Positions 22,781-36,135 are shown, counted from the first letter of the stretch. The stretch is DNA of 64,000 nt from Amborella trichopoda (GCF_000471905.2 NW_006494931.1:8077302-8141301), one strand, 5' to 3'. The notes: generated from the sequence alone by a model not told the origin. Numbers and translations are program-made.

Positions 22781-22899
22781 ATACTTTATAGGCATTAAGG
22801 ATGTTTCCCCTCTACACCTTATTTCGGCCCTTCGGGCTTCTCACCTGGTGGCCAAAACATGTGTCAAGTACCTGGCTTATGTGGTGGAAAAAAGGGATG

Positions 22900-24240
22900 C
22901 CCAGTCTAAGTTGGAGGATTCGGAGGTGAGGGAATATCCAGAAGTTTTTGCTGAAGAGTTAACCTCTCTGCCCCCAATGAGGGAGATAAAATTTGAAATA
23001 CAAGTAGCCCCTAGTATTGCTCCCATTCTAAAGCTTCTTATGGGATGACCCCAGCTGAGTTAAAGGAACTAAAGGAGCAATTACATGAGTTATTAAACAA
23101 AGGGTTCATCCGGCCTAGTGTGTCACCGTCGGGCGAACCGGTTCTATTTGCAAAGAAGAAATATGGGTCATTAAGGCTATGCATTGATTATAGACAACTG
23201 AATCAGGTCATGGTAAGGAACAAGTACCCCTTGCCCAGAATTGATGATTTGTTTGATCAACTTCAAGGGGCCCAAGTATTCTCTAAGATTGACCTTCTAT
23301 CAGGCTATCATCAAATGTGGTTTGAAGAAGAGAATGTTTCCAAGACCGCATTTAGGACCCGGTATGGTCATTATGAATTTTGGTGATGCCGTTTGGATTA
23401 ACCAACACCCCAGCTATCTTTATGGATTTAATGAACCGAGATTTTAGACCCTTCCTGGATAATTTCGTTGTGGTTTTTATCAACAACATTCTGGTGTATT
23501 CGAAGAATTTGAACGAGCATGAACAACATCTAAGGATGGTCCTCCAAACCTTAAAGTTTGAAAAGATGTATGCCAAGTTAAGTAAAAGCAAATTTTGGCT
23601 CCTAAGCGTGGCTTTCATCAGGCATATTGTTTCCAAGGATGGGGTTATGGTTGACCCTTGTAAAATCGAGGCTGTACTTAAGTGGGGAAAACCAACAAAT
23701 GTTTCGAAAATCCATAGCTTCCTGAAACTGGCAGGTTACTATAGATGTTTTGTAGAAGGTTTCTCAAGGATAGCACTTCCCCTGACTCGCCTAATCCAGA
23801 AAGATGTAAGGTTTGCGTGGTCAGATGCATGTGAAGAAAGTTTCCAAGAACTAAAGAAGAGGTTGACCACATCCCCGATACTGACTTTACCTGAGGGGAA
23901 TGAGGATTTTGTAATTTACACTGATGCCTCGCATGAAGGACTCGGGTGTGTGTTAATGCAGCGGGGAAAGGTTATAGCCTACGCCTCCAAGCAGTTAAAG
24001 CCATATGAGCAAAACTACCCCACTCATGATTTGGAGCTTGCGACTGTGGTGTTCGCCCTAAAAATTTGGAGACACTATCTGTATGGGACCCAATTTAAAG
24101 TGTTTACTGACCATAAGAGCCTCAAGTATTTGTTTTCTCAAAAAGAGTTAAACATGAGATAAAGAAGATGGATGGACTTATTAAACGAATATGAGTATAC
24201 CATCAACTACCACCAGGTAAGACAAATGTCATAGCAGACA
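22900..24240 (+). mobile_element. Chromovirus reverse transcriptase and RNase H region, fossil
   Basis: Gypsy RT landmarks appear in order: [52 protein letters not shown] and [17 protein letters not shown]. The RNase H part follows with [18 protein letters not shown] and [12 protein letters not shown] (about 23900-24160). The region is broken. Confidence 0.9.
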
Positions 24241-24499
24241 CTTTGAGTAGAAAGCCTATGGTATCGGTGGCTCATATGATGATCCGGGAGATGAAGTTGG
24301 TAGAAGATGCAATAGAATGGCACCTGACCTTACCCCTTAGTGATAGGGTGGGAACAATTTCATGTTTAAGGATGGAGCCCCAACTATTTCAGTAGATCTG
24401 AGTGGCACAAAAAGATGATCCCCAGCTTAAGAAAATTCTCGAAGAAATGAAATCAGAAAGAAAAGAAGACTTTACTGTGGGCAGCGATGAATTGTTAAT

Positions 24500-25805
24500 A
24501 TTTAAGTATTAGATATGTGTTTCGAGTGATAAAAATGTAAAAAGGGCTATTTCGGAAGAAGCACACCACTCCTGCTACACGGTGCATCCAGGGAGTACGA
24601 AAATGCATCAGGATCTGAAGAGGGTCTTCCGGTAGAATAATATGAAGAGGGAAGTAGCACAGTTTGTTTCAAGGTGCATGATTTGTCAGCAAGTGAAGGT
24701 TGAACATCAGAAACCTGTTGGACTGTAATAGCCCTTACCTGTGCTAGAGTGGAAATGGGAACACGTCACTATGGACTTTGTGTCTGGCCTTCCCAGATCA
24801 GGTACTAGGCACAGTGTTTGGGTTATTGTGGACCGATTAGCTAAAGCTGCCCATTTCTTGCCGGTCCGCACCACCTATATTCCCTGGATAAACTAGCCCA
24901 GTTGTATATCAAAGATATTGTAAGGTTGCATTGAGTACTTGTTAGCATTGTATCCGACAGGGAGTTTAGGTTTACCTCAAGATTTTGGAACCATCTGTAA
25001 TTAGCCTTGGGGCGAGACGCACCTTTAGTACTGCCTTTCACCCCCAGACTGACGGGCAGTCGAAGAGAATTATTCAGACCCTGGAAGATGTGTTATGGGT
25101 TTGTGTTGCAGATTTTAAAGGAAACTAGGATAATCACTTGCCTCTAATAGAGTTTGCTTATAACAACAGCTTCTAGGCCAACCTTTAGATGGCACCATTT
25201 GAGGGACTATATGGGAGAAAGTGCAGATCACCCATATGTTGGGACGAAGTTGGTGAAAGAGGGCTGATAGGACTAGAAATTGTTCAATTGACAAAAGAAA
25301 AGATTGCTTTAATTCGAGAACGACTCAGGACAGCCCAAAGTCGACAAAAGAGTTATGTCGATAATCGTAGAAGAGACCTTGAATTTGAAGTGGGTGATCG
25401 AGTCTTCTTGAAGGTATCGCCAACTAAGGGCATTATGAGATTTGACAAGAAAGGAAAACTAAGTCCACGATTCATTGGACCCTTTGAAATTTTAGAAAGA
25501 ATCAGGGTTGTAGCATATTGACTGGCCTTACCACCCGAGTTAGCTAATATTCATGATGTCTTTCATATATCACTGTTGAGGAAATAGCAGCCTGATCCAA
25601 CCCATGTTTTGAAGTATGAACCAATCCCAATCCGAGAAGATTTAACTTATATCGAGAAACCGATTGAGATACTGGACAAGAGAGTACAAATATAGCATAA
25701 TAAATAAATCCCTCTTGTTCTTGTATTGTGGTAGTATCATTCAAAAGAAGAATTGACTCGTGAATGGGAGGATGAAATCCGAGATAAGTACCCCCAACTA
25801 TTTAA
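24500..25805 (+). mobile_element. Chromovirus integrase with chromodomain-like end, fossil
   Basis: The zinc-binding part with HPGSTKMHQDLKRVF lies near 24590. The catalytic core region (about 24760-25200) includes MDFVSGLPRSG and FHPQTDGQS-like blocks. The C-terminal part reads APFEGLYGRKCRSPICW and GDRVFLKVSP. Near 25735-25805 HSKEELTREWEDEIRDKYP matches the C-terminal half of the chromodomain typical of Tekay/Del elements. The region is broken. Confidence 0.85.
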
Positions 25806-25836
25806 TTAACTGATGATTTTGAGGACAAATCTTTTT

Positions 25837-25849
25837 AAGGGGGGGATGA
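25837..25849 (+). promoter_or_regulatory. Polypurine tract
   Basis: AAGGGGGGGATGA directly precedes the 3' LTR start (TGTAAGGACC, 25850), as expected for plus-strand priming. Confidence 0.75.
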
Positions 25850-27711
25850 TGTAAGGACCACAATTTTCTGGACTAACACACTTGCGACAGTAAAGATAAG
25901 GAAGCACATGCCTAACACCGGCTGTGTAAAAGGAAGAAAGAACCAGCGCCGGCTGTGTATGAGCCCAGCGCTGGCTGTGTAAGAGACACATCGCCGGCTG
26001 TGTATGAGCCCAGCACCAGCTGTGTACTGTGTAAGAGATGCAGCGCCGGCTGTGTATGAGACCCAGTACCGGCTGTGTAAGAGGAAGAAAGAGTCAGCGC
26101 TGGCCGTGAAGAGGAGAGAGAAAGAAGCATTGTCGTGTGTGTAAAGAGGCCTAGCACCGTGAGTGTATGAGAAGAAGAGGAATTTCACAAGCGGCGGTAA
26201 GACGGAGCAAGATGAGCTAGCGCCGGCTGTGTAGCGCCGACTGTGCAACGCCGGCCGTGTCATGACCGTGTATGACTAAAATAGCCACTTGTTGAATGAA
26301 TGTTGCCATGCATGCCTCCTGTCCTACTGCATGTATGGTGCTGCTACTTATCAACCTTGGGACTGCCACCCCCGCCTGCAGGGTACTTAAGCCCTTCTCT
26401 CTCTCTCTCTCTCACTCCACTCATTTCCCACGTTCTCTCACACTAGAGCAAACCCTTGAGCCCACTGTTACTCCTTTGAAGAAGCCATTGTTATAAGCTT
26501 GAGGGGACTGTGAAAAAGGGATTTGGAGATACCATTGCATGTTACATAAGTGGATTCCTCACCATTGCATTGTAGCCGTGAGAATGCATGAACTTATATG
26601 CCTATGAAAAGAGTAAGAAAAGGGTATGTGATGTGATGATTTTTATGCCTTGTTCACTGAAAATTGGGGCTTTCGTTATATGATGAATGTGGATGCTGAA
26701 AATGAATGTATGGTTTATAAATCATGTAATGAATGCATGTTTATGTGTGTATATTGTGAGATAACAGCTGCTAGCGTGTCCTTTACCATGAAATTTAGAT
26801 TATGGAACATGTTCTTAAAGCATGTGTATCCTCACTGTGAAATTCCAGGAATATGCACGTTTTTGTGATGGGATTTTGAACAGTCAAACAAAGTCTGTTT
26901 GACCTAAAATAACTGCCATTAGAAAGCTATATAAGTCCAGTAAAATGATTGTGTTTGTATTTTTTCGTGATTCCTTACGAAAATGAAGATATATTTCAAA
27001 ATGTCTGTGTAGGTCACTGTGTGACTGTTTTCCTGGATTTTGCACTAACCCTGCTGTGGTCACCAGTTTTCACTAATCAAATGAAGTCCATTTCCTGTCA
27101 AACCATAGAATTTTAAACGATATTTGAGTGGGCTAAAAGTTGCATGTAGAAATTATTTTGAAATTCCTCTTAGATTGGAAGTTATGTGTCTTTTTATGAA
27201 GAGATGTCATTGTGGACAGTTTTGATGAAAACCAGAAGTATCACCTCGTTTGGCACAGACTTTTGAACAATCAAATGGAGTCCAAATACTTTCAAATTAG
27301 CCTTGTTAGAAAGATATATGTCTTGGATTGAAGTTTTATTTTAAAATTATCTCAAAATCCTTCAAGGTTTGCGGGTTAAAGTAGTGCGAAATAGGGTATG
27401 TCACCTTTCCCTGTACACAACAGGTTACAACAAATAAATCCTCATCCTCTTGGACCTTTGAGAGGACAAATGAGGTCCATTTGTCTTAAAACTAGCCCAT
27501 TTTAAAGATAAGTGTGTTTAGTATAAAATTTGTTTTGGAACTGTCTTCAAACTCTAAATGGATGAAAAGTTACGGCCCCAATTGTGAGCGCATGTCATTG
27601 TCTATGAATGCAGGAAATTAAGCTGTATTACTTAATTTTAATACTGCCACTATTACTATGATACTGCCATTATTACTGTGATACTGCCACTGTTACTATG
27701 ATACTGCCACT
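25850..27711 (+). repeat. Chromovirus 3' LTR, first segment
   Basis: Aligns by eye with 18034-19960. It ends inside the GATACTGCCACT array at the solo Tat LTR insertion. Confidence 0.85.
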
Positions 27712-30700
27712 TGTTTGAACGTATTTTTCAGGATCTTGGTCCCTAATAGGAAGCAGGTCAGAAAGCTACAAAACAGTGAAAATTCTCGACAGTCTCAGAA
27801 TGTCCCCAGAATCAGTCAAGATCTTCATCAGTACTTCAAAAGACCACATACCAAGTTTCATTGTGATCAGACATGTCTAAGGCAATAAACATAAAGAAAC
27901 AAATTCCACGAAATCGGTCTCTAGCACCCTGAAATGGATCATGTAACTAGAGCCATACTTTTGGCGAGTCAAATAGCTATGAGACTACTACCATTAGATC
28001 CGGCATAGTCGAAAATCCTTATAGGTCAAGTTTCAGCTGAATCGGGCACTCTAAGACAAAGTTATGGGAAAAATACCGAAAAGGGGTAGGCCGCACACTA
28101 TTCCCGTGTGGCCTCACTCCATCAAAACACCATTAAAGGCGTCTCTTTTTACATTCACGGACGATCACTTCCAGGGCCTATAACTCACTCGTTCCAAGTA
28201 GGATCGGTCCCAAATTAGGTGAGCGTGTTTATCTCATCAAGACGGGCAATTCGATAAATGGTACACCTCGTGACGACGTCCGAGCGGAGAGAAAAACTAA
28301 ATGAAAGTAACTAATCCATGAAGGAGTTTGCAGAAAATTCAGCAGCAGTACGCCTCGATCGAGCAGCCTTGCATACCCAATCAGCACGAAATCAATTGCA
28401 TTATGTGCATGAGGTCCGAGGCTCTCTGGTTCGAGCCTCACGTACGATGAACGGTTGGATTTCACACACGAAGGCGTCAAAGTTGCTGTAAATTCTGGCA
28501 GCCGAATTTAAAGATTCCCGTCAAAACTGAAGACGACAAAATCTTCATCCGGATACGAAATCAAGCTGCATTTGTTACAATGTGATCGTGATGGCATGCT
28601 CAGTGTGATTCAATGAAGAAATCATGAAGATACATTAAGGAATGAGCAAACACTCAATCTGAAATTTTTAAGATTCATCCAATATTCAAGTCTCATGATC
28701 ATGGCTCAAAAACATGATTCATGGCTCGAAGTTGGTATCAAAATGATCGCCATGACGAGCCCTACAAGAAAACAATAATCTTTTAATAAAACAGGCATCA
28801 GAACGACCCCAGGTCAACCACGGAAGATCACGCAAGTTCTCGAGCAACAACAGGGACTGTTCTAGAATTCCACACATTGTTAAGTAGGGGCAAAACATTC
28901 CTTTTCCACCCATTTTCAAAATTTCTTTAAATTCAATTAAATTGTAATTATCTTCAATTCTAGGTAGTTTTTAGGCGTACACCCATGTTTTAGCCCAATT
29001 TTATATAAATAAGCATTGCGTCATTGTACAAAAAAAAAAAGACGGATTCATTCTTCTTGGATCAATCAATAAAATTCTGATTTTTGCTTGAGCTTGTGGG
29101 TACATCTTGGAGAGAGAGAGAGGAGAGAGAATAAAAAGGTCGGTACCCTTTAGGCAAGTAACTTTCTCTCTCCTCCGTTTTCTCTCATCTCTATCTCTTT
29201 CTCTCTCCTCCCTTCTCTCTCATCTCTATCTCTTTCTCTTTCCACCCTCTTTCTCTCTCTTTCCTTCTCTCTCATCTCTCTCTTTCTCTCTCCTTCCTTC
29301 TCTCTCATCTCTCTTTCTCTCTCCTCCCTTCTCTCTCATCTCCATCTCTTTCTCTATCCTCCCTTCTCTCTCGTCTTTATTTCTTTCTTTCTCTCTTCCT
29401 CTCATCTCTCTCTTGTTCTCCCCTCTCTCATCTCCATCCATTTCTCTCTCTTCTTCTCATCTCTATCTCTATCTGTTCTCCTCTCTTCTATTATAGTCAG
29501 CGAAGCCTAGTATCGGGTGGAATTTTTCTCTCTCATCTTCTTTCATTCACAGCATCGGGTGGGGTTTTCTCTCTCCTCTTCTTTCATTCTCAATATCGGG
29601 TGGGGTTTTCTCTCTCCTCTTATTTCATTCCTAATATTGGGTAGGATTTTCTCTCTCCTCTTCTTTCATTCCCAATGTTGGTTGGATTTCTCTCTCCTCC
29701 TCTTTCATTCCCAACATTGGGTGGGGTTTTCTCTCTCCTCTTTCATTCTCAACATCAGGTGGGTTTTCTCTCTCCTCTTCTTTCATTCCCAGCACGGGTT
29801 GAATTTCTCTCTCTTCTCTTATGTTACAGTCGGTGAAGCCTAACATTGGCTCGATCTCTCTCTCTTGCTTCTCTCCCATCACAACCGGCACAAGCGTAGC
29901 GCCAGCTGGTTCTCTATTTCTCTTCTTTTTTGTCACAGTCGGTGAAGTCTAATGCTAATTGCATTTTCTCTCTCTCCTTTGTATAATATAGTCGGTGAAG
30001 CCTAGCGCTGACTGCGTTTTCTCTCTCTTCCTTCTAGCACAGTCGGCAATGCTTTACACCAATTGCATCTTCCTTCCCTCTCTCTCTTTTATCCTCTCAT
30101 CTTTCATACTCTCCTCTTCCTTTCTTCTCCCTCTTTCTTTCTGATCCCTTCTTCTCTTATTTCATCATGACCATCGTTCTGTTACTCTTTCCTTCGACTA
30201 AGAGGGATTGAGGTGAGCCTCTCATGGTAGTCCTGTCGTCTTGCTGTAATGTTGTTGTGCCAGGATTACTTGGTCCCCTTTATTGCCACGACAGATTGAC
30301 CATCCTGCCTAGCTAGTCAGTACTGGTAATAACGTTTAGTAGTAATCCTGTGAGCCGGTCTTAGTTACTGAGCCTATTTTGCTACCACATCAGGCCAATT
30401 ACTCACCAACATAGTCACCGCTCTAATCATCTCGCTACGTCGAATTCTTCTCTCCCTCTGTCTTTCTTCTCTCATTCTTTTTGAATGCGCATGCTTGTGT
30501 ACATTCATTAAAGAGGAAAAGGGTGAGGTCTGACTCACCTGTCTTATAATTATTGTCATATATGTGAGTAATTGCAGAAAACAAGAAGAATACAAGGAAA
30601 GGGAGGCCATTCCGAACCAGTTTTATTACTGAGGGGCTTTCTTCGTGATCAAAGAGGGCGCCCACGTGAGCCAGCTCGAGTAAGTCTCGAACCCACCTTT

Positions 30701-30859
30701 AAATTCCTCTCTCATTGGTTGATAACACTTGCCCCCGTTCTCGAACGAGGTTCTCGAGAGAGCGATTTCGAAAACGTCCCAGGTCTTCCCTCGAAACCTG
30801 AGACGCGTGCTGCCCGATTCCCAAGAGGATCCGAAGGGCGAGATTGAGGCACTTAACCA
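27712..30859 (+). mobile_element. Solo Tat LTR nested in the chromovirus 3' LTR
   Basis: Starts TGTTTGAACG and ends CACTTAACCA, 3148 bases. The flanks CCACT (27707-27711) and TCACT (30860-30864) form a 4-of-5 target duplication. It aligns with the Tat-A LTR outside the minisatellite. It has its own TATA (about 29002) and CT-rich tract (29160-29495). Confidence 0.85.
29160..30070 (+). repeat. CT-rich tract and minisatellite of the solo Tat LTR
   Basis: A CT tract (29160-29495) is followed by units of about 40-45 bases with TTCATTCCCAATATTGGGTG and TTTTCTCTCTCCTC (29500-29810), and then by looser units containing CACAGTCGGTGAAGCCTAG (29820-30070). The first unit type differs from that of the Tat-A LTR although its place is the same. 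Confidence 0.9.
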
Positions 30860-30864
30860 TCACT

Positions 30865-32181
30865 ATTATTGTGATACTGCCACTGTTACTGTGATGCTGC
30901 CACTGTTATTGTGATACTGCCACTGTTACTGTGATACTGCCATTGTTACTGTGATACTGCCACTGTTACTGTGATATTGCCACTGTTATACTGTGTTATA
31001 GCATGGGGTTAACCACTACACAATGGGACATCTATTGGTAGTCAGTACTATTATAGTGAGGAAAGGTGTGATCATAATAAACTGTGATCATGATAAACAG
31101 TGATATACTGTGACTGACCACTACGCAATGGGTCACCCGTTGGTAGTTGGATACCGGATGCCGGCAACTGTTGACTATACCTCAACCCTAATGATAAGAC
31201 TGGGGTCGGGAAGTAAACTGAGAAATTGGGTGGGTCACACCCCCAATTATTTTGGCGCTATGCATTGGGTCACCCAATGGTAGTGTGACGCTCTCTTGCT
31301 AGAAGGGCATATGAGAGGGTCGTGTCTTACAAGGCCACTGCCTATCGAAAACCCCAAAGCTCGCTGGGGATGTGTATTTGTGTATGTGAGGGCATTACAA
31401 AGTGGGTCACCCACATGTTATTATCCTCCCTCTTGAGTAAGGGTAGAGGTTTCAGGCAGCATGATTGGTTTAGCCTGAGCAAAGAATCTTCTACTTCAAG
31501 AGTAGGCCTCTCTAGCTGCTATAAATGTGATCTGGTAACCTTACTGTTCGGCATAAAGTAGAATGATTTATGACTTATACTTTGTGTATTGAACTATTTT
31601 TCTTATTTCACTGTTAGATTACTGAACATTTTAGAAAATTTTCCCTTGATATTTTATGAATAAGTTTGCACTGCTTTCTACTACAACTGTTATAATATTT
31701 GAGATGCAATGGTGTAGATCTACTGACTGGGCTGTTAGCTCATTCCATTTCTTCTCTCATAACCGTAGAGTGATAATCTTGACTTGAAGGGCAGGCAACA
31801 GGCTCACGTGCCGAATGTGTGGAGTTTGGAGTTTTTGGAGAAAGGATCCTGCATAAGATGTTCATAGTAGGTGTTGGTGGCGGTGCCACCGAGATGTGTG
31901 TGTTATGTTAACTTTGTATTTTGTAGGCCATTAGTGCCTTAAACTGATTGTAAAGAGATTTTGGAGACGAATGCATATGGACATGAATGGTTTTAATTTA
32001 TCCATCTTTGTTGTCGTTTCTTGTGGGAGTTTGTGCTTTCTTTAGCGGTTTGCACTGATTACCGTTTTATATAGCGTTGAGCCACTCCGACCTGAGTGAT
32101 GTACGTGTCCTCCGGTCGCGATCCCACACTCTATCGCCCTCTGACTTGTATGGTAAGGGATCATGGGGCGAAGTCGTGACA
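30865..32181 (+). repeat. Chromovirus 3' LTR, second segment
   Basis: Resumes in the GATACTGCCACTGTTACT array and follows 19960-21268 to the end GTCGTGACA, directly before the ATTCT target duplication. Confidence 0.85.
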
Positions 32182-32186
32182 ATTCT

Positions 32187-32621
32187 ATCTCTTTCTTCTC
32201 CTCTTATCGCCCTAAATCTTAATCTCATTCCTTCCCTTTCTTCTTTTGAATGTGCATTCGCTCAAACACAAGGTGGGGTTCCCTTGGCCCTCTTGTCTTG
32301 TAAAATTAACCATATGTGTGTGATTGCAGAAACGTGAGAGTACAAGCCAAGGGAGGTGATTTTGAACTAGTTGTAGGACTGAGGGGCTTTCTATCATGAT
32401 CTAAGAGGGCGTCCACGCAAGTCAGCCCGAGTGAGTCACGGATCCAGGTGAGGTGTGTCTTACGTCACATTAAAATTCCTCTCTCATCGGTTGGTATACT
32501 TACCCTTGTTTCTTAACAAGGTTCCCGAGAGAGGGATTTCAAGTCCCGAGTTCCCCTGAAACCCTAGACACGTGCCACTAGGTCATCCCGACCCTAAAGG
32601 GGAGATCGAAGCACCTAACCA
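32187..32621 (+). repeat. Tat-A 5' LTR, second segment
   Basis: Continues the LTR interrupted at 18033 and aligns with 30450-30859. It ends CACCTAACCA. A TTGCAG site at about 32324-32329 resembles a splice acceptor. Confidence 0.85.
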
Positions 32622-32624
32622 GCT

Positions 32625-32641
32625 TGGTGACTCCACTGGGG
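32625..32641 (+). promoter_or_regulatory. Primer-binding site of Tat-A
   Basis: TGGTGACTCCACTGGGG lies three bases after the LTR end. Sites of the form TGGCGACTCYGCTGGGG are common in Tat-group elements. Which tRNA it pairs with needs a tRNA comparison. Confidence 0.7.
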
Positions 32642-34200
32642 ACCCAACCCCTTCGTCGGATCATCCTTGTTTGGCTAGTCTCTCCTTTGATTTTTTGTTT
32701 TTTTGCACACACATAACTCATTTATCTGGATCGGGGATTTTCTCATCCCCGCATTCGCAAGCTTCCCCCATGAATAAGTTCCTCGAACTTCGTTCCCAAC
32801 CTTCCTTCTGAGCAAAGACCCAGTGTCTAGCTCCCAGGTATTAACTTGGATAGGCGTGAGAAGGGACTTAAAGGTCCCTAACTCCCCATCTCCTAGCTCT
32901 TGTGGAACCCTCACCAAAGCTCTCTGTGTTGGTAGCACGTATGTTGCCACTCACAGCATGCACCCTGTCACCGGCAAGTCACTTGTAGGTCGGATTGCCA
33001 AGGTACGTCGAAAGGCTACCCAGTCCCTTTCTGCAAAAGGCAAGAAAATTGACACTGCTCCTGTGGGTCGCTGCAAGGCTACCCCCCACATTCCTTCACC
33101 ACCACGAGTCTCTATGCTTAGAGGCTCGACATATTAAGGCGGAGACCCTGGGGCCTCAAACTCTCGCACACACCCTAAGGCTCGTAAGTTACCCACTCGA
33201 GCTACACACCTTTAGTCAGTGTCCAGAATCAGGCCTCCTCGTGTAAGGTCCTTTACATGTTATGCATATGCATCCCACCACTCGGGGCAGCGCTGTCGCT
33301 GCGCCAACCCGAGAACACGGGAGACGACCCCCTCGTCCTCCTACTCATCACACACTAGTGCACCCTGTAAGGGGCAGGCTTCCACATGTTCTCTTACAAA
33401 CACCTGCTCGCGGTTCGCGGCCTCTTAAGGCTAGACCACCTGTTCGAGCTCGGGCTGACCCCCAAGTCACCCGTGATCCTTCTTCAAGGGATGCACATGC
33501 GTCACCTTCACAGACCGCTCCTCGCTCCCGACTCAGGCACCCTCATGAGTCGATCCTTCCTCTGCTTGCCCCTCATCTTTTGGGCAAGATCCTCCAGCCC
33601 TGGTACTAGAAGACCTTCCCCAAGAGTACCCTCTTGATCCAGCCTCGTCAGTTGGGTCATGCCTCTAGAGCTCATAAGAGCGCTCTGGGAAAAGACCTGA
33701 TGGGAGATCAAGTTCTTCGCCCTCCTCGGCCCAGGTTGCCCCCAGTACCTGGTCCACACACATTGCTTCACCTAATGGAGACGACTCTCTCTTGTGTAAG
33801 AAGGGCCGACCAGCCGCGATCCCGATCGCAGTTCTAACATGAGGTCCATCAAAGCCTCAAAGCCAAACACGACAGGGGTCTACAAATTCTGATTAGAGAA
33901 GCAACCAAGACAGTTGGGGCACTCAACTCTGATGACCCTCTTCACCAGAACCCCTTCTAGCCTCTTCGAATTTCAGAACTTGAAGAGGAGATGAGAGTAG
34001 CCTGCACAGTGGTCAGTGTCATAGAAAATGACCCGACCACCCAGCAGCCACAGTCCCAAGACTGCTGAGAATCGACCTTCCCGTGATTGGCATATAAGAC
34101 TCAAGTCCAGTCAAGGCTTACTGAGCCCTTGTTGACTGATCTACCGCGTGTGACTCGCCAAGCTCAGAAGCCTTCAACCGCACCTAAGGCTGACTGATCT
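32642..34200 (+). mobile_element. Tat-A leader and gag N-terminal region, fossil
   Basis: GC-richer than the flanking DNA. Open stretches are rich in Arg, Pro and Ser and show no domain I can name. The position between primer site and gag, and the basic composition, suggest an old gag N-terminus or an element-specific leader. Confidence 0.45.
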
Positions 34201-34206
34201 GAGGAA

Positions 34207-35690
34207 ATGGTTAGCATTATGGTTGTGACTGAACCTAACGACAACCAGGAAGAACGCATGGACAGGTTCGAACAGATGGTGCGAGCGATGATAGAGAAGA
34301 TTGATCGCATGGAAAGCACATGGTCCTCAGTCAATGTATCCCATCATGTGGTCGACTTCCATCACTCGGATGATGCAGCTCCAAGGTAGCCTTCTCCTCC
34401 TGCCTCACAGGACAATTCCGTCCCTCACCCCGTCTCACAGGTAGACATTGACGTTATGGTAACCCATAGCTTAAAGAGCAGACATATCTCAGGAATGCAG
34501 GGTGCAATGCTTTACTAAAAGTCGTACCCCTCCTACATCTATCAGGTTCTGTTTCCCTTGGACTACAAAAAGGGGAAGCTTGCCCTGTTTGATGGTACAA
34601 CATTCCCACACCAGCATATCACGTATTTCCAAGCGGCATGTCGAGAGACAATGGCTGATGGGAAACTCCTTCTCTGTTAGTTTGTTGAAACCTTTGATGG
34701 CCCGACTTTTCAGTGGTATGATCAGCTTCCCCTGAATTCGGTACATACTTGGGAGGAAATGGAGAAACTATTCCATCAGCTCTTCTATGAGGTCGAGAGA
34801 GAGGTCCAAACCATCGAACTTCTCACCTTGATTCAGGAACCAAATGAACCCCTGGATCAATTCATAGCAAGATGGAGGGATTTAGCTGCTCGTCATCCTA
34901 ATCCTATGTCTGAGAAGGAAGCAGTTCAAACATGTGTGTGAAATATGTTACCTAAGATAGCTCTACATGTTGAGGCCTCCAATCCGACCTCCATGTTAGA
35001 GCTGATCTCTAAGTCGGTTCGCATAGAAAGCCTGTCATGCCACCATGGTGGGTCACGACAACAATATGCAAGCTCGGGAAACAACCGGGGCAATGGTAGG
35101 TCTTGGACCAATGCCCAAGCCACTCAACAGAAAGGAGTAATCAGCGCAGCTCTCACTATCAATGATACAAAGAAGGCTGCCTCCCAAACTTTGGGCCTCT
35201 CCAAAGGGTAAGCACAACGAAAGCGCCTCAGGCAGGCAAACAACAACAATCATACAACCAGGTACCCCTACCTGTGAACCTTAATCGAGATGATTATTGG
35301 ACCAGACATAAGATTAAAGTCTACCCGTTTGAAAAAGAATGGGTCCGTACACTACTTCGATTATTACTGGAACAGAACATGATCGAGCTTCCTGAGACCA
35401 AGTTTCGTGATCAAGCAAGACTCGACACCCATGCAAACTACTGTGCTTATCATCGGAGGATAAACTACCCCACAGAGGAATGCTACATGCTAAAAGACAT
35501 CATTGAAGCCCTGATCCAGAAGGGTCAGATAAAGCTCGACGAGCTAAAGAAAGCATTCAGGGAAGCAGAAGCTTCCCACGCAGTGATAGTTCAAGAGGAA
35601 GATGAAGCGCCCGACCTCCTTCGCGCCTTGTTTGTCATGATGCTTCAAGAAGGCCTCATCACACCAAAGCTGGCAAGGTAGCCCTGACGC
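34207..35690 (+). mobile_element. Tat-A gag region, fossil
   Basis: MVSIMVVTEPNDNQ starts a charged, coiled-coil-like part. Further on QFIARWRDLAARHPNPMSE is the retrotransposon gag core. TKFRDQARLDTHANYCAYHR and TEECYMLKDIIEALIQKGQI form the CAYH..H/T..C zinc-binding-like signature of Tat-lineage gag proteins. The same parts occur in Tat-B at 62531-63877. The region is broken. Confidence 0.8.
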
Positions 35691-36059
35691 CTTGCTCAGG
35701 GGACTAAGAACCACTGGTGCCTGTTGGTTGGATGCCTTGATCTCGCCTCCGAATCTGGATGATCGGACGACACGCGTATTGGGTTCAGGGGAGATCTGGA
35801 ATGTTTTGATATCGCTCTCTCGGGAACCTTGTTCAAGAATAAGGGCAGGTATTACCAACCGATGAGAGATGAATTTAAAGTCGTGAGGCGGGACTTACCT
35901 CACATGGATCCGTGACACGCTCGAGTTGGCTTGTGTGGGTGCCCTCTTTGATCATGAAGAAAGCCCACCTAGCCTATGGCCGGTTTGGAATCGCCTCCCT
36001 TGTCCTATTCTTCTTTATTGCAAACACACACACACACATATTAGAAGTACCGACAAGTG

Positions 36060-36104
36060 GGGCAAGATCCCCACCTTGTTACAGGGTAAAAATGAGAGAT
36101 GAGT

Positions 36105-36135
<31 letters not shown>

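Larger units (their letters stand above)
18034..32181 (+). mobile_element. Tekay/Del-type chromovirus (Ty3/gypsy), fossil, inserted in Tat-A LTR
   Basis: LTRs at 18034-21268 and 25850-27711 plus 30865-32181 bound an internal region with gag, protease, RT, RNase H, integrase and a chromodomain-like end. ATTCT at 18029-18033 and 32182-32186 is a perfect 5-bp target duplication and joins the two parts of the Tat-A LTR. By eye the two LTRs differ at roughly 9 in 100 positions over a 220-base sample. At common plant substitution rates this suggests a few million years. The coding part is broken, with more than ten breaks. A solo Tat LTR later landed in its 3' LTR. Confidence 0.9.

Noticed and set aside
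32823-33837. Several Arg/Pro/Ser-rich open frames of 60-115 codons
   Set aside because: They overlap in the leader/gag N-terminal region of the Tat-A fossil; no separate gene is supported.
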